Origin: Gammaproteobacteria bacterium
GTDB lineage: Bacteria; Pseudomonadota; Gammaproteobacteria; Steroidobacterales; Steroidobacteraceae
NCBI GenBank assembly: GCA_016707425.1
Contig: JADJHU010000015.1
Coordinates: forward strand, 496,001-560,000
Length of the DNA: 64,000 nucleotides
Direction of reading: 5' to 3'
Part shown: one piece after another, positions 1-8,689 of the stretch
Numbering within the stretch: position 1 is the stretch's first letter
Layout of the letters: each line of letters opens with the position of its first letter
Notes under the pieces: model-generated
Told to the model about the DNA's origin: nothing
What the model saw: the letters and a program-made list of their open reading frames with translations, nothing else
The model's database searches: none
Made by a program: the position numbers and the translations under genes

Positions 1-653
1 TCGCGCAGCTCGACCGGGAGCTCGAAGCCGAGGAGCAGCGCATGGCGGAGCTCGAAGGACGCCAGCGCCAGGAGCTCGGGCGCCTCGAACAGGCGCGCGC
101 GCAGCGGAGCACGGTGCTGGCGAGCCTCGATGCCGAGTCGCGTTCGCGCACGCTGCAGCTCGAGCGCCTGAAGCGCGAGCAGGGCGCGCTCGAGGCGCTG
201 CTGCGCGAGCTGCGTCGGGCACTCGAGCGCCTGCCGCCAGAGGCTGGCGGTGCCTTTGCGAAGCTTCGAGGCCGGTTGGCCTGGCCGGTGTCAGGCCGGA
301 TTCTCGCCAGCTTCGGCGAGAGCCGCGCGGGGGGGCTGCGCTGGCAGGGCATGCTGCTCGGCGTCGAGCGTGGTGTCCCGGTCCGTGCGATCTATCAGGG
401 TCGTGTCGCCTATGCAGACTGGCTGCCGGGGCTCGGGCTGCTGGTGATCGTCGATCATGGCCAGGGGTATCTCAGCCTCTATGGCCACAACGAGCAGCTC
501 TACCGCAAGGTCGGGGAGCGCGTCGCCACCGGCGACACCCTCGCGGCGGCGGGCGACAGCGGCGGCCGCAGCCGGCCCGAGCTGTATTTCGAGATCCGTA
601 GCGGCAGCCGCCCGGTCGATCCCCGGCCCTGGTTCAGACAGCGCGACCCGTGA
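1..653 (+). CDS. EnvC-like murein hydrolase activator (LytM/M23 domain), 5' end outside window
   Basis: The reading frame is open from base 3, so the gene begins before the window. The visible part has a charged Glu/Arg/Gln-rich coiled coil (about 75 residues) followed by a C-terminal LytM/M23 beta domain. The domain is recognisable from the stretch around YGHNEQL and the terminal ELYFEIR. In active M23 peptidases the zinc ligands lie in GxDxxxP-type and HLHFEIR-type motifs. Here the second reads ELYFEIR and the first GVERGVP, so the ligands are missing. That is characteristic of EnvC, which activates the amidases AmiA/AmiB at the septum rather than cutting peptidoglycan itself. The next genes include an S41 protease, a common neighbour of envC. 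Confidence is high for the family; the activator role is inferred from the lost ligands. Confidence 0.85.
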   Translation, partial: AQLDRELEAEEQRMAELEGRQRQELGRLEQARAQRSTVLASLDAESRSRTLQLERLKREQGALEALLRELRRALERLPPEAGGAFAKLRGRLAWPVSGRILASFGESRAGGLRWQGMLLGVERGVPVRAIYQGRVAYADWLPGLGLLVIVDHGQGYLSLYGHNEQLYRKVGERVATGDTLAAAGDSGGRSRPELYFEIRSGSRPVDPRPWFRQRDP

Positions 654-877
654 TCGGCATCACGGATAAGCGGTGAAATCCGGTCAATAGGCCGCTCGCC
701 GGCATCCGTCCGGCGACCGCACCATGGTCACGCCATGCGTCGCGCGCCCGATCTGACGCGCGGCGGCTGGCAGCTCGCCAAACCGCCAACTCCATCAAGG
801 CCCGCATCGCGGGGCTCTGTGATCGTTGGCACTGTTCCGGGGCCCAGGCGGGAGCACATCGGAGACCCGCTCAGAAG
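654..877. other. Intergenic gap with no recognised gene
   Basis: This 224-base gap separates the EnvC-like gene from the GGDEF/EAL gene. It has only very short open frames and no T-tract terminator or tRNA-like fold that I can see. It presumably holds the promoter of the downstream gene, but no convincing -35/-10 pair stands out. Confidence 0.4.
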
Positions 878-3115
878 ATGAACGACGCAAGAGACACGCG
901 GCGCATTGCCCCCTGGAATTTCCTCGAGCCCTACGAGCAGCTCGTCAGGTCCCTGCTGCCCCGCGCGACTGCGATCTCGCTCTTCGATGGTGACGCGAAT
1001 CTGCGCTGGTCGAGCGAGACGGCCACGGAGCCCGCGCTGCTCACACTGGTCGATGACGCGCTGGCCGCGGCGCGTACCGATCGCAGCAGCATCGGACAGC
1101 TGCAGATGCTCGACGAGCACGTCCCGCTGTACCTCTGCTGGCTGCGCGACGGCGCGGAGCCGCCACTCGCCGTGCTCACCATCGCCTGCCGCGAAGCCGC
1201 GGGGCAGCCGCAGTCCTTCAGCTTCGTGAGCGCGCTGCTCAAGCCGGTGCTCGAGTGTCTGCGCCGCGAGCTCGTCTCCCGTCGCGCGCTCTCGGCGCGC
1301 GAGCGCGAGGTCGAGCTGCTGCTCGCGGTCGAGAGTGAGCACGAGGAGTCCCGGGTCGGGAGCGCTGACGAGCTGAGGGCGCTCCTGAAGAGTGCCGGTG
1401 AGCACCTGGGGTGTGCGCTGGCTGCCCTGATCGTGCCGGAGAAGAGTCTGGTGCTGATGCAGCCGCTGGGCGCCCGACCACCGGACGGCGCGCTGCTTGC
1501 GCGCACGCACCGCCAGATCCTGTCCGTCGTGCAGATGCGCCGCGGGCCTCTGGTCGTCAATCGCGTGCGCACGGGGGCGGGCGGCTTCGCACTGCCGTTT
1601 CGCATCCTCGCCTGCCCGCTGCGCCATCCGAGCGGGCGGACGATGGGGGTGCTGACGCTCTTCCGGCGGGAGGAAGAGCCCGAGTTCAGCGAACGGGAAA
1701 CCCGTCTGGGCGGGCGACTGGCCCGCAAGGCCGTGCAGCTCATCGAATCGAGCTACGACGCGGCGAGCGGTCTGCTGACCCGACCTGCCTTCGAGCAGCG
1801 CGCGGCTGCGGCGACCCATCAGCGCCCGCCGGATGCACAGTGGAGTCTCCTCTACATCGATGTCGATCAGCTGCACGTCATCAACGAGAGCTTCGGCATG
1901 CATGTCGGCGATACGGTGCTCGCCCAGGTCAGCGAGCTCGTGCGCCGGCGGCTGCCGCCCCGGGCGCTGGCTGCGCGCATCTCGGGGGACTGCTTTGCCG
2001 TGCTGCTGCCGGTGATGCTGCATGGCGCCGCCGACTTCGCCGAGAGCCTGCGTGAGGCAGCGCAGCAGATCGGCGCCCTCTTCGGCGACGCGCGCCTGCG
2101 GGTGTCGGTGAGCATCGGCGTGGCCGAATGGACTGCGCAGGAGGAGCTCTCGCACGCGTTCGCGGCGGCCGAATCGGCCTGCAAGGCGGCCAAGGACCGC
2201 GGCCGAAACCGCACCGAAACCTGCGAGCCCACGGATCTCAGCATCATCCGGCGCGTCGACGACATCAACGTCGCGGGGAACCTGCGTCTCGCCATCGCGG
2301 AGAATCGCCTCCGGCTCGACGGGCAACTGATCCTGCCGCTCGGCACGGCGCTCGATTCGCGGCCGCACTTCGAGCTCCTGCTGCGCATGGTCGGCGAGGA
2401 CGGCCAGACGATCGGACCCGAGCGGTTCCTCTCCGCCGCCAATCGCTACCAGCTCATGCCCGAGATGGACCGCTGGGTCGTCCGCGAAGCCATTGCGCGG
2501 CTGAAGCCGTACGCACCGATGCTCGTCGCCCGTCAGGTCGTGTTCGCGCTCAATTTCTCCGGCCAGACGATCGGCGACCCGGGCTTCGAGGAATTCCTCG
2601 TGCGGGAGATCGAGGCGAGCGGACTCGACCCGGCCATCTTCTGCTTCGAGCTCACCGAGAGCGCTGCGATCGCCAACGTCGCGCGCGCGGAGCTGCTCAT
2701 GCGCCGCCTGCGTCAGCTCGGTTGCGAGGTGGCGCTCGACGACTTCGGCACGGGGCTCTCGTCGCTGTCCTATCTGCGCCAGCTGCCGGTCAGCATGCTC
2801 AAGATCGATGGCAGCTTCGTGCGTGACATCCTGAAGGATGCGCGCTGCGAATCGATGGTGCGCGCCATTGCCCAGCTGGCCCATAGCATGGGACTCGTGA
2901 CGGTCGCCGAATACGTCGAGACGGACGAGATCCTCGCGCGCGTCTCGGCGCTCGGAGTGGACTACGGCCAGGGGTTTGCGATCGGCCACCCCACTCCACT
3001 CCCGGAGCTGCTCTCGGGACTTCCGGTCTTCACGGCGGCGGCGCGACTCGCCGGCTACGAGGACGCGGACGCGCCCGACGAGGACGCGCCGCCACTCGGG
3101 GTGGTCAATCTCTGA
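878..3115 (+). CDS. GGDEF/EAL cyclic-di-GMP signalling protein with degenerate GGDEF site
   Basis: This 745-residue protein has no obvious membrane segment. An N-terminal sensory region of about 290 residues looks GAF-like in its second half. A GGDEF domain follows (YIDVDQLHVIN near residue 325), in which the signature GG(D/E)EF is replaced by SGDCF near 368, so cyclase activity is unlikely. The EAL domain begins near residue 480. It keeps the first catalytic Glu as ELL near 498, the ELTES motif, DDFGTG near 620 and the KIDGSFV lysine, so phosphodiesterase activity is plausible. The ATG at 878 was chosen because upstream sequence in this frame shows no conserved character. A long open frame on the opposite strand is a codon-bias shadow. 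Confidence 0.88.
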   Translation: MNDARDTRRIAPWNFLEPYEQLVRSLLPRATAISLFDGDANLRWSSETATEPALLTLVDDALAAARTDRSSIGQLQMLDEHVPLYLCWLRDGAEPPLAVLTIACREAAGQPQSFSFVSALLKPVLECLRRELVSRRALSAREREVELLLAVESEHEESRVGSADELRALLKSAGEHLGCALAALIVPEKSLVLMQPLGARPPDGALLARTHRQILSVVQMRRGPLVVNRVRTGAGGFALPFRILACPLRHPSGRTMGVLTLFRREEEPEFSERETRLGGRLARKAVQLIESSYDAASGLLTRPAFEQRAAAATHQRPPDAQWSLLYIDVDQLHVINESFGMHVGDTVLAQVSELVRRRLPPRALAARISGDCFAVLLPVMLHGAADFAESLREAAQQIGALFGDARLRVSVSIGVAEWTAQEELSHAFAAAESACKAAKDRGRNRTETCEPTDLSIIRRVDDINVAGNLRLAIAENRLRLDGQLILPLGTALDSRPHFELLLRMVGEDGQTIGPERFLSAANRYQLMPEMDRWVVREAIARLKPYAPMLVARQVVFALNFSGQTIGDPGFEEFLVREIEASGLDPAIFCFELTESAAIANVARAELLMRRLRQLGCEVALDDFGTGLSSLSYLRQLPVSMLKIDGSFVRDILKDARCESMVRAIAQLAHSMGLVTVAEYVETDEILARVSALGVDYGQGFAIGHPTPLPELLSGLPVFTAAARLAGYEDADAPDEDAPPLGVVNL

Positions 3116-3183
3116 GGGACGCACGCTTGCAACGCGGCAGGCCGTGTAGTTCACTCGGGCCGAGGTTTCGAGGAATCCGGAGT

Positions 3184-4449
3184 ATGGCCGTCGCATCGCG
3201 CACGCTGGCTGCGCTCGCCGCAGGGACGATCCTGGGTTTTTCCGTGTCACTCACGGGCAACGTGCTGGCCGACCGGTCCGGCGATCTGCACCCGGCAGCA
3301 GCGCCGGCTGAAGCGCTGGCACGGGACGACAGCAGGCTCATGGCCGAAGTCATGGAGCGGATCCGCACCGAGTACGTGGACCCGCTGAGCGATCATCAGC
3401 TCATGGAGAACGCCGTGCGCGGCATGGTGTCCGCCCTCGATCCGCACTCGACCTTCCTGAGCAGCGACGAGTACGAGGACATGCGGGTCAGCACGGCGGG
3501 CTCCTATCCGGGCGTCGGCATCGAGGTGGCTGCGGCGGACGCGGGGATCAGAGTGCTGCGGCCGATTCCCGGTTCACCCGCCGCGCGGGCGGGCATCCTC
3601 GCGGGAGACGTGATCGTCGCGATCGACGGTGCGGCGCTCGGTCGCGGGGATCTCGAAGGGGCCATCGAGCGGATGCGCGGGCCCGCGGGCTCCACGGTCG
3701 CCCTGGCGGTGCGCCGCGACGGCACACGGGCGCCGTTTCGCTTCGTGCTGCGGCGCGCCCGTGTCGAGGTGCACAGCGTCACTGCAGCCACGCTCGAGCC
3801 GGGCTATGGCTACGTTCGCATCAGCCATTTCAGCGAGACCACGCCCCAGGAGCTCGAGCATGCGCTCGCCGGGCTCGAGGCGCGCGAACCGCGTCTCCGG
3901 GGCCTGGTGCTCGATCTGCGCAACAACCCCGGCGGTGTCCTCGAAGCGGGGGTGGATGTGTCCGACGCCTTTCTTGAGGAGGGCCTCATCGTCAGTGCGG
4001 ACGGCCGCACGGCCGAGGCACGCTTCCGCATGTACGCCACGCCGGGTGATCTCATCGACGGCGCCGATCTCGTCGTGCTGGTGAACGGCGGCTCGGCCTC
4101 GGCGTCGGAGATCGTGGCCGGAGCGCTGCACGATCATCACCGTGCCGTCCTCGTGGGTCGCACGACCTACGGCAAGGGTTCGGTGCAGACCGTGATGCCG
4201 CTTTCGCTCGGCCGGGCGATCAAGCTCACGACTTCGCGCTACTTCACGCCATCCGGCGCCTCCATCCAGGGCAAGGGCATCGTGCCCGATGTCGTGCTCG
4301 AGGGACCGGAGCCGACGCCGTCAGATTTCGGCGATCAGGATCCGGGCACCCGGCTGCTGGAGCAGGACCGCGAGGTGCGGTCCGCCCTGCAGACGCTCAG
4401 GCACATGCCGCGGCGTTCGCCGGTGCGCACCGCCGCCGTGCGGCCCTGA
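3184..4449 (+). CDS. S41 family C-terminal processing peptidase (CtpA/Prc-like)
   Basis: A 421-residue periplasmic serine protease. The start at 3184 gives a classical signal peptide (hydrophobic run then a VLADR-type cleavage region); an upstream TTG would add an unlike N-terminus. A PDZ domain occupies about residues 95-190 and the S41 catalytic domain follows. The catalytic serine lies in NGGSASASE near residue 304 and the lysine base in YGKGS near 330, the Ser/Lys dyad of the family. Such proteases trim or degrade periplasmic and lipoprotein substrates, usually with a TPR-lipoprotein partner, which is not seen here. Location downstream of an EnvC-like gene is common in Proteobacteria and fits a role in cell-wall hydrolase control. 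Confidence 0.92.
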   Translation: MAVASRTLAALAAGTILGFSVSLTGNVLADRSGDLHPAAAPAEALARDDSRLMAEVMERIRTEYVDPLSDHQLMENAVRGMVSALDPHSTFLSSDEYEDMRVSTAGSYPGVGIEVAAADAGIRVLRPIPGSPAARAGILAGDVIVAIDGAALGRGDLEGAIERMRGPAGSTVALAVRRDGTRAPFRFVLRRARVEVHSVTAATLEPGYGYVRISHFSETTPQELEHALAGLEAREPRLRGLVLDLRNNPGGVLEAGVDVSDAFLEEGLIVSADGRTAEARFRMYATPGDLIDGADLVVLVNGGSASASEIVAGALHDHHRAVLVGRTTYGKGSVQTVMPLSLGRAIKLTTSRYFTPSGASIQGKGIVPDVVLEGPEPTPSDFGDQDPGTRLLEQDREVRSALQTLRHMPRRSPVRTAAVRP

Positions 4450-4468
4450 GCACGGGCAGGACGGCCAG

Positions 4469-5122
4469 GTGGAGCTCGTTTACTGGTTCGTGGATCTGGT
4501 GCTGCATCTCGACCGGCACCTGGTCGAGCTGCTCCAGGAATATGGCCTCTGGATCCACGCGATTCTCTTCCTCATCGTGTTCGCCGAGACGGGGTTCGTC
4601 GTCACGCCCTTTCTGCCGGGGGACTCGCTGCTATTCGCCGTCGGGGCACTCGCCGCGGTGGATGTCAGCGGCACGCTCACGGCGCCGCTGGCCTGCGGAC
4701 TGCTCGGTACGGCGGCCGTCCTGGGCAACACGCTGAATTACCAGATCGGCCGCGCCGTCGGTCCGCCGGCCTTCAGCGGCCGCTACCGGCTGCTGAAGAT
4801 GGAGCACCTGCGCCAGACCGAGGCATTCTTCGCGCGTCACGGCGGCAAGACCATCATCCTGTCGCGCTTCCTGCCGATCCTGCGCACCTTCGCGCCTTTC
4901 GTCGCCGGTGTCGGGCGCATGGCCTATCCGCGCTTCCAGGTCTACAACGTGACCGGTGGATTCTCCTGGGTGCTGCTGTTCGTCGGCAGCGGCTATCTCT
5001 TCGGCAACGTGCCGCTGGTGCGCAACAACTTCGGGATCGTGACGATCCTGATCGTGGTCGTGTCGGTCATCCCGGTGGCCCTGACCGTTCTGCGTTCACG
5101 CCGCGCAGCGCTCAGGCCATGA
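4469..5122 (+). CDS. DedA family inner-membrane protein
   Basis: A 217-residue polytopic protein with the DedA (SNARE-associated/VTT) signature: the re-entrant segment ETGFVVTPFLPGDSLLF and the later FLPILRTFAPFVAGVGRM stretch with conserved arginines. DedA proteins are implicated in lipid carrier (undecaprenyl phosphate) flipping, proton-motive-force homeostasis and envelope integrity. The GTG at 4469 starts VELVYWFVDL and lies 19 bases after the protease stop. A longer frame from 4289 would overlap that gene with non-homologous residues. The 3' end overlaps the convergent MAPEG gene by 11 bases. The substrate is not predictable from sequence. Confidence 0.88.
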   Translation: MELVYWFVDLVLHLDRHLVELLQEYGLWIHAILFLIVFAETGFVVTPFLPGDSLLFAVGALAAVDVSGTLTAPLACGLLGTAAVLGNTLNYQIGRAVGPPAFSGRYRLLKMEHLRQTEAFFARHGGKTIILSRFLPILRTFAPFVAGVGRMAYPRFQVYNVTGGFSWVLLFVGSGYLFGNVPLVRNNFGIVTILIVVVSVIPVALTVLRSRRAALRP

Positions 5123-5498
5123 GCGCGCGCACGGTGCCGAAAATGGCGCCTGCGAGCAGGATCAGCGTCGGCAGAAAGGACAAGCCGAAGCCCGTGCCAC
5201 GCTTCTTCGGGTCCCGCACGTAATCGCGGAAATAGAGCGCGCGACCGAGCACGAACAGCACACCGAGCCCCGTGGCCCATGCCGGACTCACGTAATACGC
5301 GAACATCAGGATCGCGGGTATGAAAGCCACGAGTTGCTCGAGCGTGTTCATCTGCACCCGGTAGTAGCGCTCGAAGTGTTCGTTACCCGCGGTGGCGGGC
5401 GCGTGCACGCCATATTTCGCACGGGCATGACCCACGGCCATGCCGAAGAACAGATACTCGACGAGCGCCACTGCGACGACCAGATGAACCGCGACCAT
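5112..5498 (-). CDS. MAPEG family membrane protein
   Basis: A 128-residue protein with four predicted transmembrane helices and the MAPEG pattern: an N-terminal helix, the ERYYRVQMNTLEQL motif that forms the glutathione-binding polar face, and a third helix with LGRALYFRDYV. Family members include microsomal glutathione transferases and bacterial homologues of mostly unknown role. The ATG at 5498 is preceded by a purine-rich ribosome-binding region (aaggaaaaaa). The alternative start 51 bases upstream adds a basic, non-membrane leader and is less likely. It converges with the DedA gene. Confidence 0.82.
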   Translation of the reverse strand: MVAVHLVVAVALVEYLFFGMAVGHARAKYGVHAPATAGNEHFERYYRVQMNTLEQLVAFIPAILMFAYYVSPAWATGLGVLFVLGRALYFRDYVRDPKKRGTGFGLSFLPTLILLAGAIFGTVRALMA

Positions 5499-5584
5499 GA
5501 TTTTTTCCTTTTCCCGGCGGGACTGCTGCAGCGGAGCATAAGACCTCACCCGTGTCCGGGTCGATCCTCTGGCAGAATGCGCAC

Positions 5585-6031
5585 ATGGGCGACACGAACC
5601 GCGGTTATGCGCATCGCATCGATATCGGCGCAGACACCCTGCGCGTCTGGGGCGCGCTCACGGATGCACGTCATCTCGCCCGCTGGTGCGCGCCGGGGGC
5701 CGCGGTGAAGCCGCGCGCGGGTGGAAGTTTCCGCGCGCGGGTCGATCGCGTGAACGAGCTCGACGCCCACATCGACGTCTTCGAGCCGGGCCGCCGCCTG
5801 CGTCTCGTGCACGTTCCGGCGCGCCGCGCGCCACCGGTCGAGGCGGTGATCGTCGATGACCTGCTGCTCGAGGGTCGCGGTGGTGCCACCATCGTGCGGC
5901 TGCTCGGGTCCGGTTTTCCCGGCGCCGAATCCTGGGATGGGGACTACCTGCGTCTGCGTATCGGCTGGGAGCGCGCGCTCGCGCGCCTCAAGGTTTTTCT
6001 CGAGAAGAATCTCGACGAGGAGGTGGCATGA
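5585..6031 (+). CDS. SRPBCC (START/AHSA1-like) domain protein
   Basis: A 148-residue soluble protein with the Bet v1-like/AHSA1 pattern: TLRVWGALTDARHLARWCAPG at the N-terminus, a glycine turn before GSFRARVD, and a C-terminal amphipathic helix (GWERALARLKVFLEK). Such domains form a hydrophobic cavity for lipid-like or aromatic ligands; no catalytic function can be assigned. ATG 5585 was chosen over 5552 because homology begins soon after it. Its last codons overlap the start of the holin-like gene by four bases (ATGA), suggesting translational coupling. Confidence 0.78.
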   Translation: MGDTNRGYAHRIDIGADTLRVWGALTDARHLARWCAPGAAVKPRAGGSFRARVDRVNELDAHIDVFEPGRRLRLVHVPARRAPPVEAVIVDDLLLEGRGGATIVRLLGSGFPGAESWDGDYLRLRIGWERALARLKVFLEKNLDEEVA

Positions 6032-6399
6032 TCGGCTTCATTTTCCGCGCCGTCATTGCGGCGCTCGGGCTCTGGCTTGCGACCTATCTGCTCGCGCCAC
6101 GACTGCAGATCGACGATGCCATGACGCTCCTGCTCGCCGGTCTGCTGCTCGGTGTGGTGAATGCTTTCGTGCGCCCCCTGGCCGTGATCCTCACCTTCCC
6201 GATGACGGTGGTCACCCTCGGGTTCTTCCTGCTGGTCGTGAATGCCGCGATGCTCGGACTCGTGGCGCTGCTCCTGCCCGGTTTCCGCATCGACGGCTTC
6301 TGGAGCGCGCTCCTGGGTTCGATCATCGTGAGCGTCACCGGCTGGGTGGGCTCATGGTTTATCGGTGCGCGTGGGCTGGAGCGCATGGGGAACGGCTGA
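6028..6399 (+). CDS. Phage holin family 4 / YvlD-like membrane protein
   Basis: A 123-residue integral membrane protein with four hydrophobic segments and the conserved GVVNAFVRPLAVILTFPMTVVTLG motif region (residues about 43-66) of the YvlD/holin-4 family. Despite the family name, most chromosomal members are not lysis proteins and have no established function. It is coupled by a four-base overlap to the SRPBCC gene. The 3' end overlaps the convergent OPT transporter by 48 bases. Confidence 0.85.
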   Translation: MIGFIFRAVIAALGLWLATYLLAPRLQIDDAMTLLLAGLLLGVVNAFVRPLAVILTFPMTVVTLGFFLLVVNAAMLGLVALLLPGFRIDGFWSALLGSIIVSVTGWVGSWFIGARGLERMGNG

Positions 6400-8316
6400 A
6401 CGCAGTCCGTGGGCCGATGTCGCCGCACGCCAGAGGGCCAGTGCGAGCGCGGCAAGCAGCAGGAGTCCGAGCCAGCCGCCGAAGTGCAGGCGCTCAGGCA
6501 GCGCCAGCACGTCGGCACGGCCCGAGCTCACGATCGGGATGGCGATGACGATGCCCATGAGCGCCTCTCCCGTGATCATGCCGGCCGCGAAGAGCATGCC
6601 GCTCCGTCCGGCAGCCTCCGTGCCGGACCGCCGTGTCGCGAGCCAGGCGAGCAGCCCGCCGAGGAAGATCGGCACGTTGAGTTCGAGCGGCAGGTAGATG
6701 CCCACGGCCGCCGCGAGCACCGGCGTGCGAAAACCCGAGCCGCGCTTTCGCAGCGCCTCGTCGAGCGCGATGATCGCCGCGCCGATCCCCGCACCGATCG
6801 CCACCATGCCCCAGGGCAGCGCACCGCCGAAGAGGCCTTTCGATACCGAAGCCATGAGCGTCGCCTGCGGGGCGGCGAGCGGATTCGGATGCGCGGCGCT
6901 CGGCACGCCGATGCCGTAGGCCGCGGCGAGCAGATTCAGCACCGGCGCCATCACGAGCGCGCTGGTGATCGCGCCGATCGCGAGCATCACCTGCTGGCGC
7001 CAGGGCGTGGCGCCGACGATGTAGCCGGCCTTGAGATCCTGCAGATTGTCCCCGGCGATGCAGGCCGCGCAGCAGACCACCGCGCCGATCATGATGGTCG
7101 CTACCGGCCCGAGCGCCGCGTCCCGCCCCATCAACCCGAGCAGCACGACCGCGGAGAAGAGAATCGTGGCGATGGTGATCCCCGAGACCGGATTGTTCGA
7201 GGAGCCGACGAGCCCCGCCATGTAGGCCGACACCGAGCAGAAGAGAAAGCCCGCCACCACCATGATCACCGCCATCGGCAGGCTCACGGCGAAATTGCCG
7301 ACGATCGTCTGATAGAGCGCGAGCAGCGGCAGCGTGAAGAGCACGATGCCCGCGAGCACCCACTTCATCGGCAGATCCTGCTCGGTATGCGGCACCGCAC
7401 CCGCGCCCCCGGCACGCGTGGCGGCAAGCCCGCTGCGCACGCCCAAAAGGATGGAGTGACGCAGGGACACGAGCGCCCAGAGTCCGCCGATCAGCATCGC
7501 GCCGACCCCGAGATAGCGGATCTCGCGCGACCAGATGAGATTGGCCGCCGTCTCCGCATCACCCCCCGCGCGCGCGATCTCCTGCGCGAGCGCCGCATTG
7601 GCGTCGAGGAAGTGCGCGGCGTAGATCGGGATGGCGATGTTCCAGGAGAGGATGCTGCCTGAGAGCACCACGATGCCGATGTTCACGCCGACGATGTAGC
7701 CCACGCCGAGGAGCGCCGGCGAGAGATTCAGGCCGAAGTAGGCGATGCCGCGCCCGACGAAGCCCGCCGCCGCGGCCGTGTCGGGAATGAGCTGCAGTCC
7801 GCTCGCCGCGGCGAGCTTCACGAGGCCGCCGCCGAGCGCCGCGGAGCCGAGGATCCTCACGCCCTGTGCCGGGTTCTCGCCCGTCTTCAGCACCTCGGCG
7901 GCCGCCTTGCCCTCGGGAAAGGCGAGCTGCTGATCGACGATGAGCGAGCGGCGCAGCGGCACCGAGAACAGCACGCCGAGCAGGCCCCCGAGCGCGGCGA
8001 TCGCCAGCACCCAGGCGAACTCGAAGCTCTGCCAGTAGCCGAGGATCACGAGCGCCGGCACGGTGAAGATCACGCCCGAGGCCAGCGACGATCCCGCCGA
8101 GCCCCCCGTCTGCACGATGTTGTTCTCGAGGATGCCGCCGCCGCCGAGGGCCCTGAGCACGGCCATCGAGACGACCGCCGCCGGGATCGCAGACGCGATG
8201 GTCATGCCGGCGAAGAGCCCGAGATAGGTGTTCGCCGCGGCGAGGATCATCGCGAGGATCACCGCGAGGATGATGGCGCGGAGAGTGAGCTGGGGAGGGA
8301 GCGGTTGGTTGTCCAT
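6352..8316 (-). CDS. OPT family oligopeptide/metal-chelate transporter
   Basis: A 654-residue polytopic protein with about 15 hydrophobic segments. The N-terminus (TLRAIILAVILAMILAAANTYLGL) and the glycine-rich stretch GGGGILENNIVQTGGSAG are characteristic of the OPT superfamily. So are the internal SSNNPVSG and AGDNLQDLKAGYIVGATPW motifs. Bacterial OPT proteins import oligopeptides or metal-siderophore-like complexes by proton coupling; the substrate here is unknown. With the POT transporter at 14.1-15.7 kb it gives the window two distinct peptide-uptake families. A ParE-toxin fragment lies 22 bases upstream on the same strand. Confidence 0.9.
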   Translation of the reverse strand: MDNQPLPPQLTLRAIILAVILAMILAAANTYLGLFAGMTIASAIPAAVVSMAVLRALGGGGILENNIVQTGGSAGSSLASGVIFTVPALVILGYWQSFEFAWVLAIAALGGLLGVLFSVPLRRSLIVDQQLAFPEGKAAAEVLKTGENPAQGVRILGSAALGGGLVKLAAASGLQLIPDTAAAAGFVGRGIAYFGLNLSPALLGVGYIVGVNIGIVVLSGSILSWNIAIPIYAAHFLDANAALAQEIARAGGDAETAANLIWSREIRYLGVGAMLIGGLWALVSLRHSILLGVRSGLAATRAGGAGAVPHTEQDLPMKWVLAGIVLFTLPLLALYQTIVGNFAVSLPMAVIMVVAGFLFCSVSAYMAGLVGSSNNPVSGITIATILFSAVVLLGLMGRDAALGPVATIMIGAVVCCAACIAGDNLQDLKAGYIVGATPWRQQVMLAIGAITSALVMAPVLNLLAAAYGIGVPSAAHPNPLAAPQATLMASVSKGLFGGALPWGMVAIGAGIGAAIIALDEALRKRGSGFRTPVLAAAVGIYLPLELNVPIFLGGLLAWLATRRSGTEAAGRSGMLFAAGMITGEALMGIVIAIPIVSSGRADVLALPERLHFGGWLGLLLLAALALALWRAATSAHGLRSAVPHALQPTRTDKP

Positions 8317-8337
8317 CGGCAGTCGTTCCCCATTGTT

Positions 8338-8514
8338 TCACAGCTGGTACCGCTCGATATCGAGCGCTCCGTGAAATACGCCGAGCATCTCGACATTTCC
8401 CTCATCATTGATGAGATATGCGACGTGGTAGTGCCCGTAAAGCAGAATGCGCACGTGTCGCTTCGAGGCACTATAGCGATATCCCATTTCAGGGAAATCG
8501 GCGAGGGCCCGCGT
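8338..8514 (-). pseudogene. C-terminal remnant of a ParE/RelE-type toxin
   Basis: The last 58 codons of a minus-strand frame match the C-terminal half of ParE/RelE toxins: ALADFPEMG, then KRHVRILLYGHYHVAYLI, then MLGVFHGALDIERYQL. The first 40 or so residues expected in this family (helical N-terminus with the PEAxxDL-type start) are absent. Upstream of about 8514 the frame continues with unrelated residues that are the antisense of an antitoxin fragment. The end of homology coincides to within a few bases with the start of homology on the other strand, so a deletion or recombination joined two loci here. A non-functional toxin is the most likely reading. Confidence 0.7.
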
Positions 8515-8517
8515 CCG

Positions 8518-8655
8518 CTCGACGTTGCGGAGTGGTTCCTGAGTCCCAACCCGGACCTCGAGCAGGGCGACGATGGCCGGGCGCTCAGCCCGCGGGAGTG
8601 GCTGCTGCGCGGCAGCGACCCTGCTGCCGTCGCCTCGATCGCAGCGCTGCTCTGA
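8518..8655 (+). pseudogene. C-terminal toxin-binding domain of a Xre/MbcA/ParS-type antitoxin (truncated)
   Basis: About 45 codons encode VAEWFLSPNPDLEQ followed by LSPREWLLRGSDPAAV. This matches the DUF2384 (antitoxin Xre/MbcA/ParS C-terminal) domain that seats the RES toxin. The helix-turn-helix part that normally precedes it (60-80 residues) is missing. The frame runs upstream into sequence that is antisense to the ParE remnant. A TTG-started open frame from 8305 could produce a chimera, but no clear ribosome-binding site supports it. It ends 34 bases before the RES toxin gene, the normal antitoxin-toxin order. Confidence 0.65.
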
Positions 8656-8689
8656 AGCGAACGGGCCGGGGCGCGCTGCGAACGCCCGC

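Noticed and set aside
728..3250. An 840-residue open frame on the minus strand opposite the GGDEF/EAL gene
   Set aside because: High-GC third-position bias creates long antisense frames; the plus-strand protein has clear domains and the minus frame is Arg/His/Glu-rich without motifs.
6409..7662. A 417-residue plus-strand frame within the OPT transporter
   Set aside because: It is an antisense shadow of a well-conserved membrane protein and is rich in Arg/His/Asp.
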